Shown: positions 36,701 through 44,800 of the stretch, in pieces | Layout of the letters: each line of letters begins with the position of its first letter | How positions within the stretch are numbered: position 1 is the stretch's first letter | Assembly (NCBI GenBank): GCA_028066245.1 | Contig: JALCBR010000016.1 | Span: 1 to 48,689 of the forward strand | DNA: 48,689 nucleotides | DNA from: Pirellulales bacterium | Lineage (GTDB): Bacteria > Planctomycetota > Planctomycetia > Pirellulales > S012-138 | Direction of reading: 5' to 3' | Position numbers and translations under genes: made by a program | The notes under the pieces: generated by a model | What the model was told of the DNA's origin: nothing | The model's input: the letters and a program-made list of their open reading frames with translations, nothing else | Database searches by the model: none

Positions 36701-39700
36701 TCGTCCGTCCGAGGGCGAGTGCTGTGCGAAGTGGTTGAGGCGGGCGAATTCCAGAAGACACCGGGGGATTTTCGGGACGAGTCCCTTTGGGCGCCGCGGT
36801 CGCAGCAGCAATTCGAGCGGTTTGCGAGCCCAGTGCGGGCCTTGGCAACCAAGATTACGGGCTCGGAATTCAAGCCATTCTACATTCTGCTCACAGAGGG
36901 CGAGTCGCTACCTGCCGTCGTCCAAGCGATCAAGAACGAGGCGACCAAGTTGGTTGCCGCCGCCCAGGAGAGGGAAAGGTCCTGGGAAAAGATTGCGAAC
37001 GCTGCCGCTAATCTTCAAACGACCCTGCTGCAGTTCGAAAAATCGCCGCTCAATTTCGAAACCCCGGCCGCGAGGGCGTTGCTCGACATTGCCCGGATGT
37101 GCCTGCGGTCACTGCTGGTTGGAAACTTGCTCCCTGTCCGCGGCGCCGACGTGCCGCCGGGCACTTCCGCCGCCGAGCTTCGAAAACAGCTGGAGGCGAT
37201 TCGAACCGCCGATGCAGGGCTGGTCAACCTGGTGCGGGACATCGAACAGGCAAAGCCGGAAACGATTGGCCAGACAGCGAACGATGAAACTGCCTTTCTG
37301 GATCGGGACACGGCGACGCGGCTGGCGGGAATCGTGCGGCGTCGCTTGGCGCTGGCCAGCGACACCGTCGGACTCCGAGGGACTGCCTCGTCGCCTAGCA
37401 ATCAACAAGCCGCCCGATTGAGCCTGATCGCCGACACCGACGCTCCTCTCCCGCTCGTTCGACAGGAGGCCTGGTTGAGCCAGCTTCAAGACAGCAAGTC
37501 GATGAGCGCGTCCCTGCCCTTGACCGACAAGCTGGCGGCGTTGTTTGGAGCTGTTGCATGGGAAAACACCCGAGAGTTGAATGCGGCCGCGCTGCATGCA
37601 TTGCAGGGCGAACTCAACGACCAGCTCGACAAGAACCTCCCCAAAACAGTCTCTCAGGCGGCCGGTCTGACGGACTTCCTGAACCGACTCCAGGCGCGTC
37701 TGGACGGCGGCGTCGCCGATTCGCCGGCTGCCGTGCTCAAACGTCCCCATCATCAACTGACGACTACCAAACGAGAGGACGGCGAGATTGTGGCGCGCCC
37801 CCTGCCGTTGCGATCAATGCTGCCGGCGGACGCACGAGGCACGCAGCCCGGCACGGTGCCGCCGTTGCCGGACAATCGAACCTCGCGACTTGCAGCGCGT
37901 GTGGGCAGGCTCGCCATCTTGACCGCAGACGGCGACGTGACCATCTGGACTGCGCGAGGCAACGCGCTTGGCGAGCCGGCCGAACGGATGCAATTCTTTT
38001 CCGCCGCCAACCGCGGTCACGAAGACTTCGGCAGCGCTCGCATCCAGCTGTCCGAGGATCTGGATGGCCCGTTGGTCCTGATCGACGCTCGTGCCCGTCA
38101 GGGACAGGCTGAGCGAGCGGTCGATCTCTGGAACGCGGCGACGGGCACGTTCCTCCGGCAACTCAACGAGGGCGCAGCCGCCCCCGGCGCCAAGTTCGCC
38201 GATACGCCGCGAGGCCTGGAGGTGCTGCTCGTCGAAGCGGCGACTTCCGGTTCGCAGCCGCAGCCGCACGCTGTCGTTGCCCGTCCGGTCGATGCCTCGC
38301 GGGCCCCGACCCGGTTTCTCTCGTTCAATGACAACCAGGATGCGGACACCTATCCGGGGATCGTCGCGTACCATGACGAACTGAAGATGGTCGCCGCCAG
38401 GGCGACGCGTGAGATCAGCAGCGTGATGACACCCGTGCTCGTGCTGTGGCGCGATCTGGGCAGGCCGGAACACAGAACTCCCGCGCATGTCATTGCATTG
38501 TCGCTGGTTGCCCAATTGCAGGACATTCAACCGGTGACCCTCCCGACCGGGGCGAGGTTTGTGCTGGCAACTTCAGACACGATTCATCTGCTAGACCCGA
38601 TTAGCGGCGAGGTAGTCCTCAGCGAAGGGGCTGGAGCCGCAGTGAGTGGGATCGCTGTCGATCGCCGGGGCCTGACGGTCGCCGTACGGATGGCTGCGGG
38701 GGAGCTGCGAGTATTCGATCTTGCCGCTTCGACGTGGCGTGATGATCCGCAGCACAATGCACTGAGGACCAGTCGGGGTGTCGCACTGCTTCACAGCAAC
38801 GACGAGTCCTATGCGGCTGTCGCCGATGGGCCCGAGACTCGGTGCTTTGAGATACCCGTCGAGGGCCGCCCGCAGTCCGTGCAGACGCTGCCTCATGGCG
38901 TGCCGCTGTACTCGGCACCGACAGCGACGAGCGTGGTTTCCATCGCCACGGACCTTCAGGCGGCGCGTACTGCCAAGTCCGCCGCCGAGCTCGTCAACCT
39001 GTTTCATCTCTGGGAGCGGATGGGCTTTGCGCTGGACATCGCCGCCCAGGACTCGGCCGCCCGGCTGCTGCCACTGGCCGCGTTGCGAGGCGAAATCGAC
39101 CGTGTGCTCTACGACATGCGAAACGGCAGCGACCACGGATCGATCCCCGTCAACCGCAATGAACCCCATTACGCGTTCCTTGTCGAAGGTGAGGAACATG
39201 ACGCTCAGTTCAAGGACAGTGACACGGTCGGGTTCGCCCATGCCAAGGTTGCCATCGTGCCGGCGAAGTTCCTCGCCGCCGCGCACGACCTCCGCATCAA
39301 TGTCGTCGACTGCGGGTTTGACAAGAGCAGGCGACTGCTGGATGTCAGCCTCGAGGCGTGCCCACGGACCAGGGGGAACGCCCGCCATCTGGAAGTGGTC
39401 GTGCTCGCGCCCGCCATCGCCAATCCGGTTTGTGAGGTGGTGCTTCCCACCTGGCCCGACAAGTTGCAGCTCCCCGAAACACAGGCGGCAGAGCTGGGCG
39501 ATGCCACGCAGGTGCGAGTTGCGTTGGTGGCCAGAAACAGCACGACAGAGAAGTCGTGGGAGCCGCTCAGAGCCTGGCTGACTTATCGTTCGATCGTGCC
39601 AACGGAAACCGACAACCCAGCCGACGACGGCATCAACCCCGAGTCACTGGTCGAACTGCTGCATGTCGCGCAGCTGACGCGGTTGGCGGGCGTGCCCACG

Positions 39701-41785
39701 ACCAACCGTTTTGGAGAGCCGACTGAAGACGCACAGACAGCCGCAGTTCGAGAATCGTCCGTGCAGCGGCTGCAGCCGCGGTCCGAGCGGTTCTTGACGG
39801 TTCCCTCCTCCGCCGGCTTCTCGCATGCCAGCTGGGTGCTTCCCGATCGCAAGGGACATCGCATGCTGGCAGCGGCGAGGCGGGTCTCACGATACGAACC
39901 GCTGTTGCGCTGGGATCAGCTGCGGCACTTCCGACTCGATCTGCCCGAGGAGATTTCGCTATCGGGCGACATGACCAATGCGACGTTCAGCGACAACACC
40001 GTTCGCCTGCCGGCGCCCTTGCCGCTGGCGTCGGGCAGGCAGCCGTTGGTTCTGGAGATCATCCGGGGCCCCGGCGCCGGCCAGCGACGGGAGGTCGTGG
40101 TGGTCGACGAACACCGAACGCAGCTGGAGTTCGACGCCGGCGACCTGTGGCTCACGACGCCGACGACCGCGTCCAGGTTCCGAGTAATCGACGCGGCGCC
40201 TGGCTGGCGACAAGTGGACATCGACCCGGTTCATGACCCGGCGCTGGGCGAGGGCGCCCAGCCGTTGATGGTTTACCAATATCCGCACTCGCGGCAGCTT
40301 CAATTCAGCTTTCAGATTCCCCTGGACGGAATGCGGGCCACCTACAACCAGATTTCTCGCGTGCGGACGGGCTATCAAGGGGTGGACACGGCATACCGCT
40401 ACTTCCTACCCGAGAGGCCGCAGCCGAGCATGCCGGCTCTGACCCAGGTGCTCGGCGCGGTCGTTGCCGCTCAGGCCCCCGACCCCAATCTGGCGCCGAT
40501 TTTTTCGCTGACGACGCTTCCTGCCCTGCGGGAGTTGATCGTGCGCCTGTTTCGGCACGAGAAGATGGTTCGGCTGCCCGAGCTGCCCTATTTCTATCGC
40601 TACCGCTTGGACGCCCGCTCGGTGTACGCCGCGCGTCGCTTGGAGCACGATCGGATCACCGCGGCCGAGATGCTTCCCGAAGACGACAACCTCTCGCCGC
40701 CCGCCGAACGGAAGCCAACCAAGCTGGGGCTCGTACCGGCGCAAGTCCGACGAGCTTCGATCATCGACCAGGACGGCGATCTGGCGGCCGACTCTCCAGG
40801 CACGACATTGGAAGTGGGCTTCGACACCAGCGGCCTGTTCCACGACCAGGTGGGGCGGCGAGTCGAAGTGAGCCCTGATGGCGGGACGACCTGGCTTGCG
40901 TCCCGAGTAATCCTGGCTGGGTCCGAAAGCCAAACCGTCAGGCTCAACGAGCCGTTCGACGTCATGCCTCTGGCGGGCTGGCCATTTCGCATCCTGCTGG
41001 ACGCGTACGATGTGGCGCTGATCATCTCCGCCAATCGAGACCACCTGACCCAGGAGGAGAGCGAATCGGAGCCTGATCCCGTTCAGCGCGACTTCACAGC
41101 CAGCGTCGACACGGTTGGCGGCCGACAGCTCACGGTCAATGCCCGTGACTTGCCGGACTTCGTCTCCGATTATGGCATCTACTACCGCACACCAGCCGAT
41201 GTCGCCGATCCGCTGCCCAGTCAAAGCGACCTGTTTACTCGCGTGGCGACGGTTCGCCAGCCCTGGTCCGTCGAGTTCAAGCCTCCTGACGGCTTCCCGC
41301 TGCACATCCCGTTTGTCCAGATGGACACCGGGACGTGCGGACGCGACACGGCTGTCTTCCCCTTGCGCCCAGGCGACGGCAACTTGCAGCTCTCAACCGC
41401 GTCGCGGCTGACGGACCAGCTGGGCGACGGCTGGCCGACGGGGCTCGCCAGCATTCAAGTTCGCTCGCTCGACGAACCAATCCGACACGGCACCATGACG
41501 CTGGACGCTCACCGGTGGCACACCATTGCGTTCACCAATGACCTGGCCTTGAGCAGCACCGGATCAGAGGCGACTGTCCAGCTGAAGATTGCCACCGTTG
41601 CGCGGGGGAACGCATTGCCCGTGGTGATCGAACACGTGCTGGCCAGCGGGCGGGCCGAGCCCTACTGGCGGCTGCAATTCCAGATCCTGCGGCCGCCGGC
41701 CGACACCACGATTGTCGACCCGCAACAGTTCTTCATCCAAGGACTCCGGCAAGGACAGCCGGAACGAGCCGAGGCGGCACAGTGA
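27755..41785 (+). CDS. Giant multidomain protein 1 (4676 residues)
   Basis: A single uninterrupted 4676-residue frame (about 510 kDa) starting with GTG at 27755 (AGGAG nine bases upstream). It has no signal peptide or transmembrane segment that I can see. In order: residues 1-370, mixed; about 370-850, a Leu/Pro-rich beta-repeat region (ELPDLGLPSLTDFEAPDF and many like it); 850-1660, further beta strands; 1660-1705, a coiled coil (AFERELDEAVRKLNAENAA); about 1873-1925, a small module like those of phage tail proteins (APDHSLSNGNQVRLLG); 1930-2095, a carbohydrate-binding-like jelly roll (NSGFEAWPNGRPQSW); 2150-2222, a second small module (HGFKVGTRLIVKS); about 3380-3720, a beta-propeller-like region (RLAILTADGDVTIWTARG). 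Overall a long extended architecture. Function unknown; a fibre or adhesin-like giant is inferred. Confidence 0.85.
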   Translation: MANSFYVQHTRDQLPTETDSEPDEGQIFPLLRRFGTSGNTTTWAYAVPKRRELGDPPASRKNLLTCGILRAIGFVPEGSNTAPVDKPWNTRTELLERFDFFYLKDEILIPKYAPNVFAGDTLPDIPNDSGPGVEVLNPKGTAASLLLAGDESAAGQDSTFLVDQFEIQSSTFTLGLAGQATAPEFDATVALTSSSPVKCPAGAVPTLSIEQLTTGFLRVNGQKAEPNNDKATPRIATDTRHDRLALDVATLVSLASELDLDATVEPTRISLAIEVFPAFSFRPDPNLPISVAVGNRGITARLMPSDGDYPFPTTISVNRLQPCVRVTIRGPMIHAKAEATGPSEWLSLLEPANRKLGETVEQINDLLTYNFDLCLPPPKIPALPLPDLFKLEGMRVRVPSLNDFPRFRLGELLDRFVLPAVDFAQFEISGPQVTLKLPSWVTPDWAAIHFPAPADVDLWMERLRIKRPGGFLEFGVTPLPAIDSVVPDIGGLELTLNLTGNLPSLTLGIDTFELRVPELEAFEFELPDLGLPSLTDFEAPDFSLDLPNKIIRFMLPEGFRLADLPALDVHLWTIRVRGLDGLAINLDIDKLERINDLEVKLTLKVVPPELPSLSGLFKLEIAWRFDFDAPNLNSPELKLKTKLPEVLLPKLAAPDAKFGEFDFRLLKLRLRKQLPDLRLVDIGTFPLLGLLPFQTPDFLTLKLDIPEVDGEYPDLKLFKGGLGLSVEISLDLSLSLEKCYLTDLLGELPSVDFRMSLPPLNVPTLSIGKIKSEFHSPELPALFVPFAPFELTVRIPHPTLPELQWNELRLNLGLQIDLDSFRLAAGRIYFFLPQLRSGDPLADRAPRQVIDFDIFTITFPTRPETDRFPTEKNHDGYLDLQTREFVIDLVYPKEPGAPPEDEDPKVAIKPRIRCFFPGGMNPKAARLGRDGVENLKGTADYSELRTEYAKRFELELDLVEPSLLEDAQRLFFRLNGNGLTLGANLSKSEVEVDNSGFNDDGEMADGKAGLLKPFKFDPQEKQGELESRLVVVDNELREAGVYAKTEVPGVDDLIAEVSVVLRQPAKGKLPDVIASMELERSDEAPLAELSIKLLELTLERIEMGLTWRGEEKDWDYSVIADGTLAFTGAADLVEDLEDLRAPSMQLIGLDLRRLNLREMRVPLDLVDPVRFEILDGMFAVELGDLELGWVFEGRVPKPRLLACEYAKIEYLNPGALEVAITVGGLHIEFDEDLKAHIKLPSSLGFEMALASTAKCAGSVGWVETEVERYLSVTGKIQLQGLPEISGLVKFGTGDKDSGRQEINLVLYGETELDEQLYTGVVVKSLGLGIGLNNRLKALPPKPSADAIIERIDTVKPGEVDPKGQPVAWAFVREGGFYASIIGSTIIGSNLGESDVLNAYLCQLVVSFDSNLDLVAAGKLWLSCSLDGLRDHPDNPAFVGAMVLSPRQQKLELVLQSRPNPYIEENDLMEKLLSKVRVRFAFRMTPQLVDYHLSELSYRDRMFGADVAIIGEYRFAVFKRAVLLKSELSATGTIKENFSAGPGGFDMEGQAHLHYGYGGLLTTSGAMAYAFIDAGLRFRVSAWIEIGFSISFKICGKRKTIRWTVVFRTRIPELELSFRGNIGLADRDGLIGFELQVGINIPICGYRLRASGRWDVNSDLYHDVRARVAAFERELDEAVRKLNAENAAARQAQRRFEAFLTDMGLATHRDRFLAFGDHVSAIERDLFEAHQQFLNHLRYGTDFQQVEAPSQSLRAGLNAVSRISARGARAARALVLEKHFQEWEAEQKDFALRFRRSQPPTPLAVSRRRDAFSKTFRSAQEPRERWLLYRREQASGSLVSLLHPAEDSKWLTPRIQSVRSVTVFRVEDVKVRRVVIDAPDHSLSNGNQVRLLGMRGPNLPGGLDAAWTVTSAGAGTFEIDLSSATITAPAILQNSGFEAWPNGRPQSWNVDSGTIGTHVVKETTLTELHQGRHALKLVGDGSIESIRISQSIPRNSFTPGQRHCVSCFVKGDASITQGKLTIQFESASGEPERVPSGKIELDHTTLATLAAYEEQEFCFSVPTNVPDDLELVIEVTETLTSGAAIRIDAIADTYDVPMFGGVWYPEVAPNPNFRGLSAEDHETVYYYDDVERVALRTGSWKTVAKNFEPQSVGSNQGLLTTRDEHGFKVGTRLIVKSDQPADVKDYGRFRQFGKELEGKDYPQLTAEVLTVEDAHRVKVWFPPEPDDKKDDAGDFPSYPLEDWQVAAAIELAPHWNARNRLAELAVRKDLNDYRTVTGEAAGWAETAARAGQANVDAPDHSAFAVVFDERFESDDPRFSPPEVAASLPPGVLSTRFERLDDVEIVGADEVLDSARRYQIASAALARQELHDAGDLNTAEALHQSRAQFSQQLLHNLTDPRGAQGDDRTRLADFTTGVGFGWLWDTSITPPESTSDNDVLFVRRTGGSATAAKLEQPTGASAQPIDVSLLPIRQDFAVDKDSERSREGRLVVRLPVRIDDNALRRRLSKVGLLQVFRQVGEQQPEPLTAAPFRPEISFLNSPQIYSLEERAFVGDEHEESRGPLHPISTAVVDGDQLEAFEVAEDIWQALPDPPVSNEQDVLEGFGLRVYWQPNPRSEEHKSELFRIRAIERPTRTNVTVTLDPPIDSTVLPDDTLVSLELVAYGLIVPRPTAISDEFEVADAQFLDPKLAAEAGPDGLVRVRYGLRLVDEDDAGKPFDLEAERATGRYQEWDQPVPLFIPPESPTPLRLALAMPVDSLLLDPSNKDAPEPLKFQLVNLSGETPALAAQDGRLLEAEDFELFVEKSELQQSGFYAGEGSVADGPQQPRDSSRLTLDDVATASELRSTFGLRKIEVRRVVPRRGPIYFETASDATGYFQAGYAYRLFVRARGMSGVDRTSEMQLLLVRELPLQWSGDVRFRQSELLERIPQADLDDLLSEKADPLTRDFSADELYEHGRNSIRAVWPSSTVQDGGVELQLRDFDDSSVRGRVLCEVVEAGEFQKTPGDFRDESLWAPRSQQQFERFASPVRALATKITGSEFKPFYILLTEGESLPAVVQAIKNEATKLVAAAQERERSWEKIANAAANLQTTLLQFEKSPLNFETPAARALLDIARMCLRSLLVGNLLPVRGADVPPGTSAAELRKQLEAIRTADAGLVNLVRDIEQAKPETIGQTANDETAFLDRDTATRLAGIVRRRLALASDTVGLRGTASSPSNQQAARLSLIADTDAPLPLVRQEAWLSQLQDSKSMSASLPLTDKLAALFGAVAWENTRELNAAALHALQGELNDQLDKNLPKTVSQAAGLTDFLNRLQARLDGGVADSPAAVLKRPHHQLTTTKREDGEIVARPLPLRSMLPADARGTQPGTVPPLPDNRTSRLAARVGRLAILTADGDVTIWTARGNALGEPAERMQFFSAANRGHEDFGSARIQLSEDLDGPLVLIDARARQGQAERAVDLWNAATGTFLRQLNEGAAAPGAKFADTPRGLEVLLVEAATSGSQPQPHAVVARPVDASRAPTRFLSFNDNQDADTYPGIVAYHDELKMVAARATREISSVMTPVLVLWRDLGRPEHRTPAHVIALSLVAQLQDIQPVTLPTGARFVLATSDTIHLLDPISGEVVLSEGAGAAVSGIAVDRRGLTVAVRMAAGELRVFDLAASTWRDDPQHNALRTSRGVALLHSNDESYAAVADGPETRCFEIPVEGRPQSVQTLPHGVPLYSAPTATSVVSIATDLQAARTAKSAAELVNLFHLWERMGFALDIAAQDSAARLLPLAALRGEIDRVLYDMRNGSDHGSIPVNRNEPHYAFLVEGEEHDAQFKDSDTVGFAHAKVAIVPAKFLAAAHDLRINVVDCGFDKSRRLLDVSLEACPRTRGNARHLEVVVLAPAIANPVCEVVLPTWPDKLQLPETQAAELGDATQVRVALVARNSTTEKSWEPLRAWLTYRSIVPTETDNPADDGINPESLVELLHVAQLTRLAGVPTTNRFGEPTEDAQTAAVRESSVQRLQPRSERFLTVPSSAGFSHASWVLPDRKGHRMLAAARRVSRYEPLLRWDQLRHFRLDLPEEISLSGDMTNATFSDNTVRLPAPLPLASGRQPLVLEIIRGPGAGQRREVVVVDEHRTQLEFDAGDLWLTTPTTASRFRVIDAAPGWRQVDIDPVHDPALGEGAQPLMVYQYPHSRQLQFSFQIPLDGMRATYNQISRVRTGYQGVDTAYRYFLPERPQPSMPALTQVLGAVVAAQAPDPNLAPIFSLTTLPALRELIVRLFRHEKMVRLPELPYFYRYRLDARSVYAARRLEHDRITAAEMLPEDDNLSPPAERKPTKLGLVPAQVRRASIIDQDGDLAADSPGTTLEVGFDTSGLFHDQVGRRVEVSPDGGTTWLASRVILAGSESQTVRLNEPFDVMPLAGWPFRILLDAYDVALIISANRDHLTQEESESEPDPVQRDFTASVDTVGGRQLTVNARDLPDFVSDYGIYYRTPADVADPLPSQSDLFTRVATVRQPWSVEFKPPDGFPLHIPFVQMDTGTCGRDTAVFPLRPGDGNLQLSTASRLTDQLGDGWPTGLASIQVRSLDEPIRHGTMTLDAHRWHTIAFTNDLALSSTGSEATVQLKIATVARGNALPVVIEHVLASGRAEPYWRLQFQILRPPADTTIVDPQQFFIQGLRQGQPERAEAAQ

Positions 41786-41844
41786 GCCCGTCCCTCGCCC
41801 CGACACCATCGCAGCATGCAACTCGAATGAACTAGGATCCCACC

Positions 41845-44800
41845 ATGAGCACTGTGAATGCATCGAAGCGAAGCGCCTTGTCCCGGCCTTCGAAATATCG
41901 GCGTCGTTTTCAACAATACGTCGTTCTGCAACTTCAGCTCCCTCGTGATGCGCCCTTCGGCAGCGAGAGCTTCTTCTGCCAGCTGCTGATTCACAACCGT
42001 GTGTGGGAGGAAGAAGACGGGCTGTTCGAACAGCTCAATAGGAATGCCTCCCATATCACCATCGCGGTCTTCAACAACGCTCAACGCCTACACCCGATTC
42101 CTCACGCTCACCCCGACTTGGCAGTTGTCGAGGCGGTCAACTGGTCAGGACATCTTGACGTTCTGGATGGCGGCACCAACCACGTTCGGGTAGCGTTGAA
42201 TGCCCGACTGCATGTTGAGCACGTGGAGCGCGACCCAGCGCAGGGCGGGAAGATCTGGCTGGTGCGAGCCACGCTTCTTTCCGGCGGCATCAGTTTTCTC
42301 CGGGCCAGCAACGACCTGTCGGGCCCGGACATCACTGATACGATTTGGCCCGGCGGCGGCGGAGAACAGCTACAGGGCATTTTCGTGAGCGGGTCCGACT
42401 TGCAAATTGAAGTCAGGAGAAGAGTCAGCTCCTCGGGCTTTCCGCAATTTCTCGTGCGACGATTTCGGCTGCTCGGAGTCAAACGGGACGAAGAGGGCGT
42501 CGTCAGCGAGGCGATTTGGGAGCACACGCGGGCCCGCAAGGTCTTAAGCTACTTCTTCCCGCGTCGTATCGCGGAGATTGAACAGCCGGATCAGCGTGTC
42601 GCCGGACAACTGGGAAAGTTCCGCGCGCGGTGCCGTAGACTCGACCCGCCGATCGAAGTCGCGTTGGGCGACGTGCTCAAGAGCCTTCCCGCCGGATCCT
42701 TGGCGGATGAATTGGATCGGGAAAGGGTCCCTCAGGAGATTAAGGATGCGCTCGGTGTAAGCGGGGACGGCGAGGTCGCGATTCTTGAGCGGGGTCACGA
42801 ATGGCAGCTCGATATTCAAGACAGGCAGTTCATCATTCAGCTGGTCAGCAAGGAGAACAGTCGCGGGGTCAATGCCGCTTGGCTGGACATCTACGAAGCG
42901 CCCACGGGTGATTCGACACGCACGATCGCACGGGTCAGCATCAACGAGGAAGAGGCTCTCGAGCGTGAGGAGTTTCTGAAGACGGACCTCTCGCTGCGGA
43001 TTCGCACGGACTCATCTCCGGAGGCGCCGCGAGTTGCCTGGCGGCCGCAGACGTTGTTTGTGGTGGAAACATCGTCGGAAGACTACTCGTTCACACTTGT
43101 TGACACGGATGTGGCGGAACAACTGCTGCGAAGCGGCGTCACGACCGACACTTCAGCGCGGGCGGAAGTTTCGTTCCAATGGTCGACGAAGGCGAGCGAA
43201 CGGACACAGCGCCTTCCAGAAACCGAACTGGCAGGGACGTCCGTTGCGCCGAATGCGGCAGCCCAGGACCTGTGGTTCCAAGCCCGCTGCGCACCTGGGA
43301 ACAAGAGCCCCTATCCGCAGGCGCCCGCTGCCTTGGTGCACATCTCGGCCGCCGAACCGAACGGCACGCCAACCCGCGACGACGCGGCGGCCGCGCGACT
43401 GAGCGGTCCGCTGTTGTTCCAAACCGGCGATGCAGACACAAACAGTCGATGGCGATGCCAGGTCGTGCCGGCAGGGAGCATTTCGCGGGCCGTCACGACT
43501 TCCAGCAACCGGCCCCGGGTCCAGTTGGAACTCGAGGGCAGGCTTGCCGAGTTGACCGCAGAGCTCAAGTTTCACGCGCCCGATGTGACGGTCGATTCAC
43601 CAACCGTCGCATTCTACGACGTGCCGTTAAATGACCCTCAGTCGGCTCCTAACGAACGGCGCCTCCACAGCCCCCTCGTCAACCAAGACGGGTCACTTCG
43701 CTTCAACTGCCGGGCGGGCGACCCGCCCCGTCCAGGCACGGTGCGCTGCGTGTATGACCCAGGCCAACAGACGTTTGAGGTCAGCCGCCGGCCGGCCGGT
43801 CTCTCCCCCACGGCTGTTGCCGCTCCCCAAGCGGCCACGGTGCTGCTCCCTGCGACGCGGGCCTTGGTCGACCCAGTATCGGTGACCCGCGGCAATCTCG
43901 TGGCGCTTCAGACAGTGGCGTTTCCAGTCTATCGATTCCCCAGCCCTGGAGATGCGAACCGGCTGCGCGTCAGGGTCAAGGAGATTCGCCAGGTTTCGTC
44001 AGAGCCGCCCAAGGCGCAGTTGGATCTTGAATTCCTTGACACCGATGCCAATACCATCTTTGCGCGAGCCGATTTGCCCACCGACGGCGCCCTCAAGGGG
44101 TTTTTCGCCGAGTTCGTCGGGGAAGGGGAGGAGGCCGGGCCGGCGGTCGTGCTGCGAGTGCTGTTCGTCCATCAGGGGCTGCCCTCGGACACGATCTTGA
44201 CGATCGATGTCAAGCACGTCCCCGGCTTGGACCGACTGCGAACCGACGACTTCGAGTATCGGTTGTCGGTGGGTCCAACCCGCTTGGCGCTGCCCCGGGA
44301 TGTCAATCATGGCTTGATTCCACTCGGTATCGGCAAGTTCCGGTTCGCCCCAACCGCGACGAACGGCCCCTTCCCGGAGCTGGCATTCGTTGAGAAGGAT
44401 GTGCAAGGCGCCGAGAGCCAATCCGCGTTTGCCCTCCATCTCTGGAGCGAGCGGGGCCCGGACCCGCGATTCAAGGACGACAGCGACAATCCACAGGCCG
44501 CGTGGCTGGAAACAGGACGCGTGCGTCTGCATCACCGCAATCTCGTCCAGGAGCACGCGGAATTCGAATCGTCGTTCGAAGACCGGTTTCCACCCGAAGG
44601 ACCTCAGGTGGACCCGGAGACCGGCAACACGCCCAGCCCGCTGCTGCCGTTGCAGGACTTTCTGCGCTCTGTCCGCGACCGCTACACCGAGGCCAGCGGC
44701 AACTTGCTACAGAAAGGCACGAACGAAGAGCAAAAGAACGCGCGGCAACTCCGCAATTGGCTGCCCAAAGCGGAGCTGGAGGACGCGGGCGGAAACGACG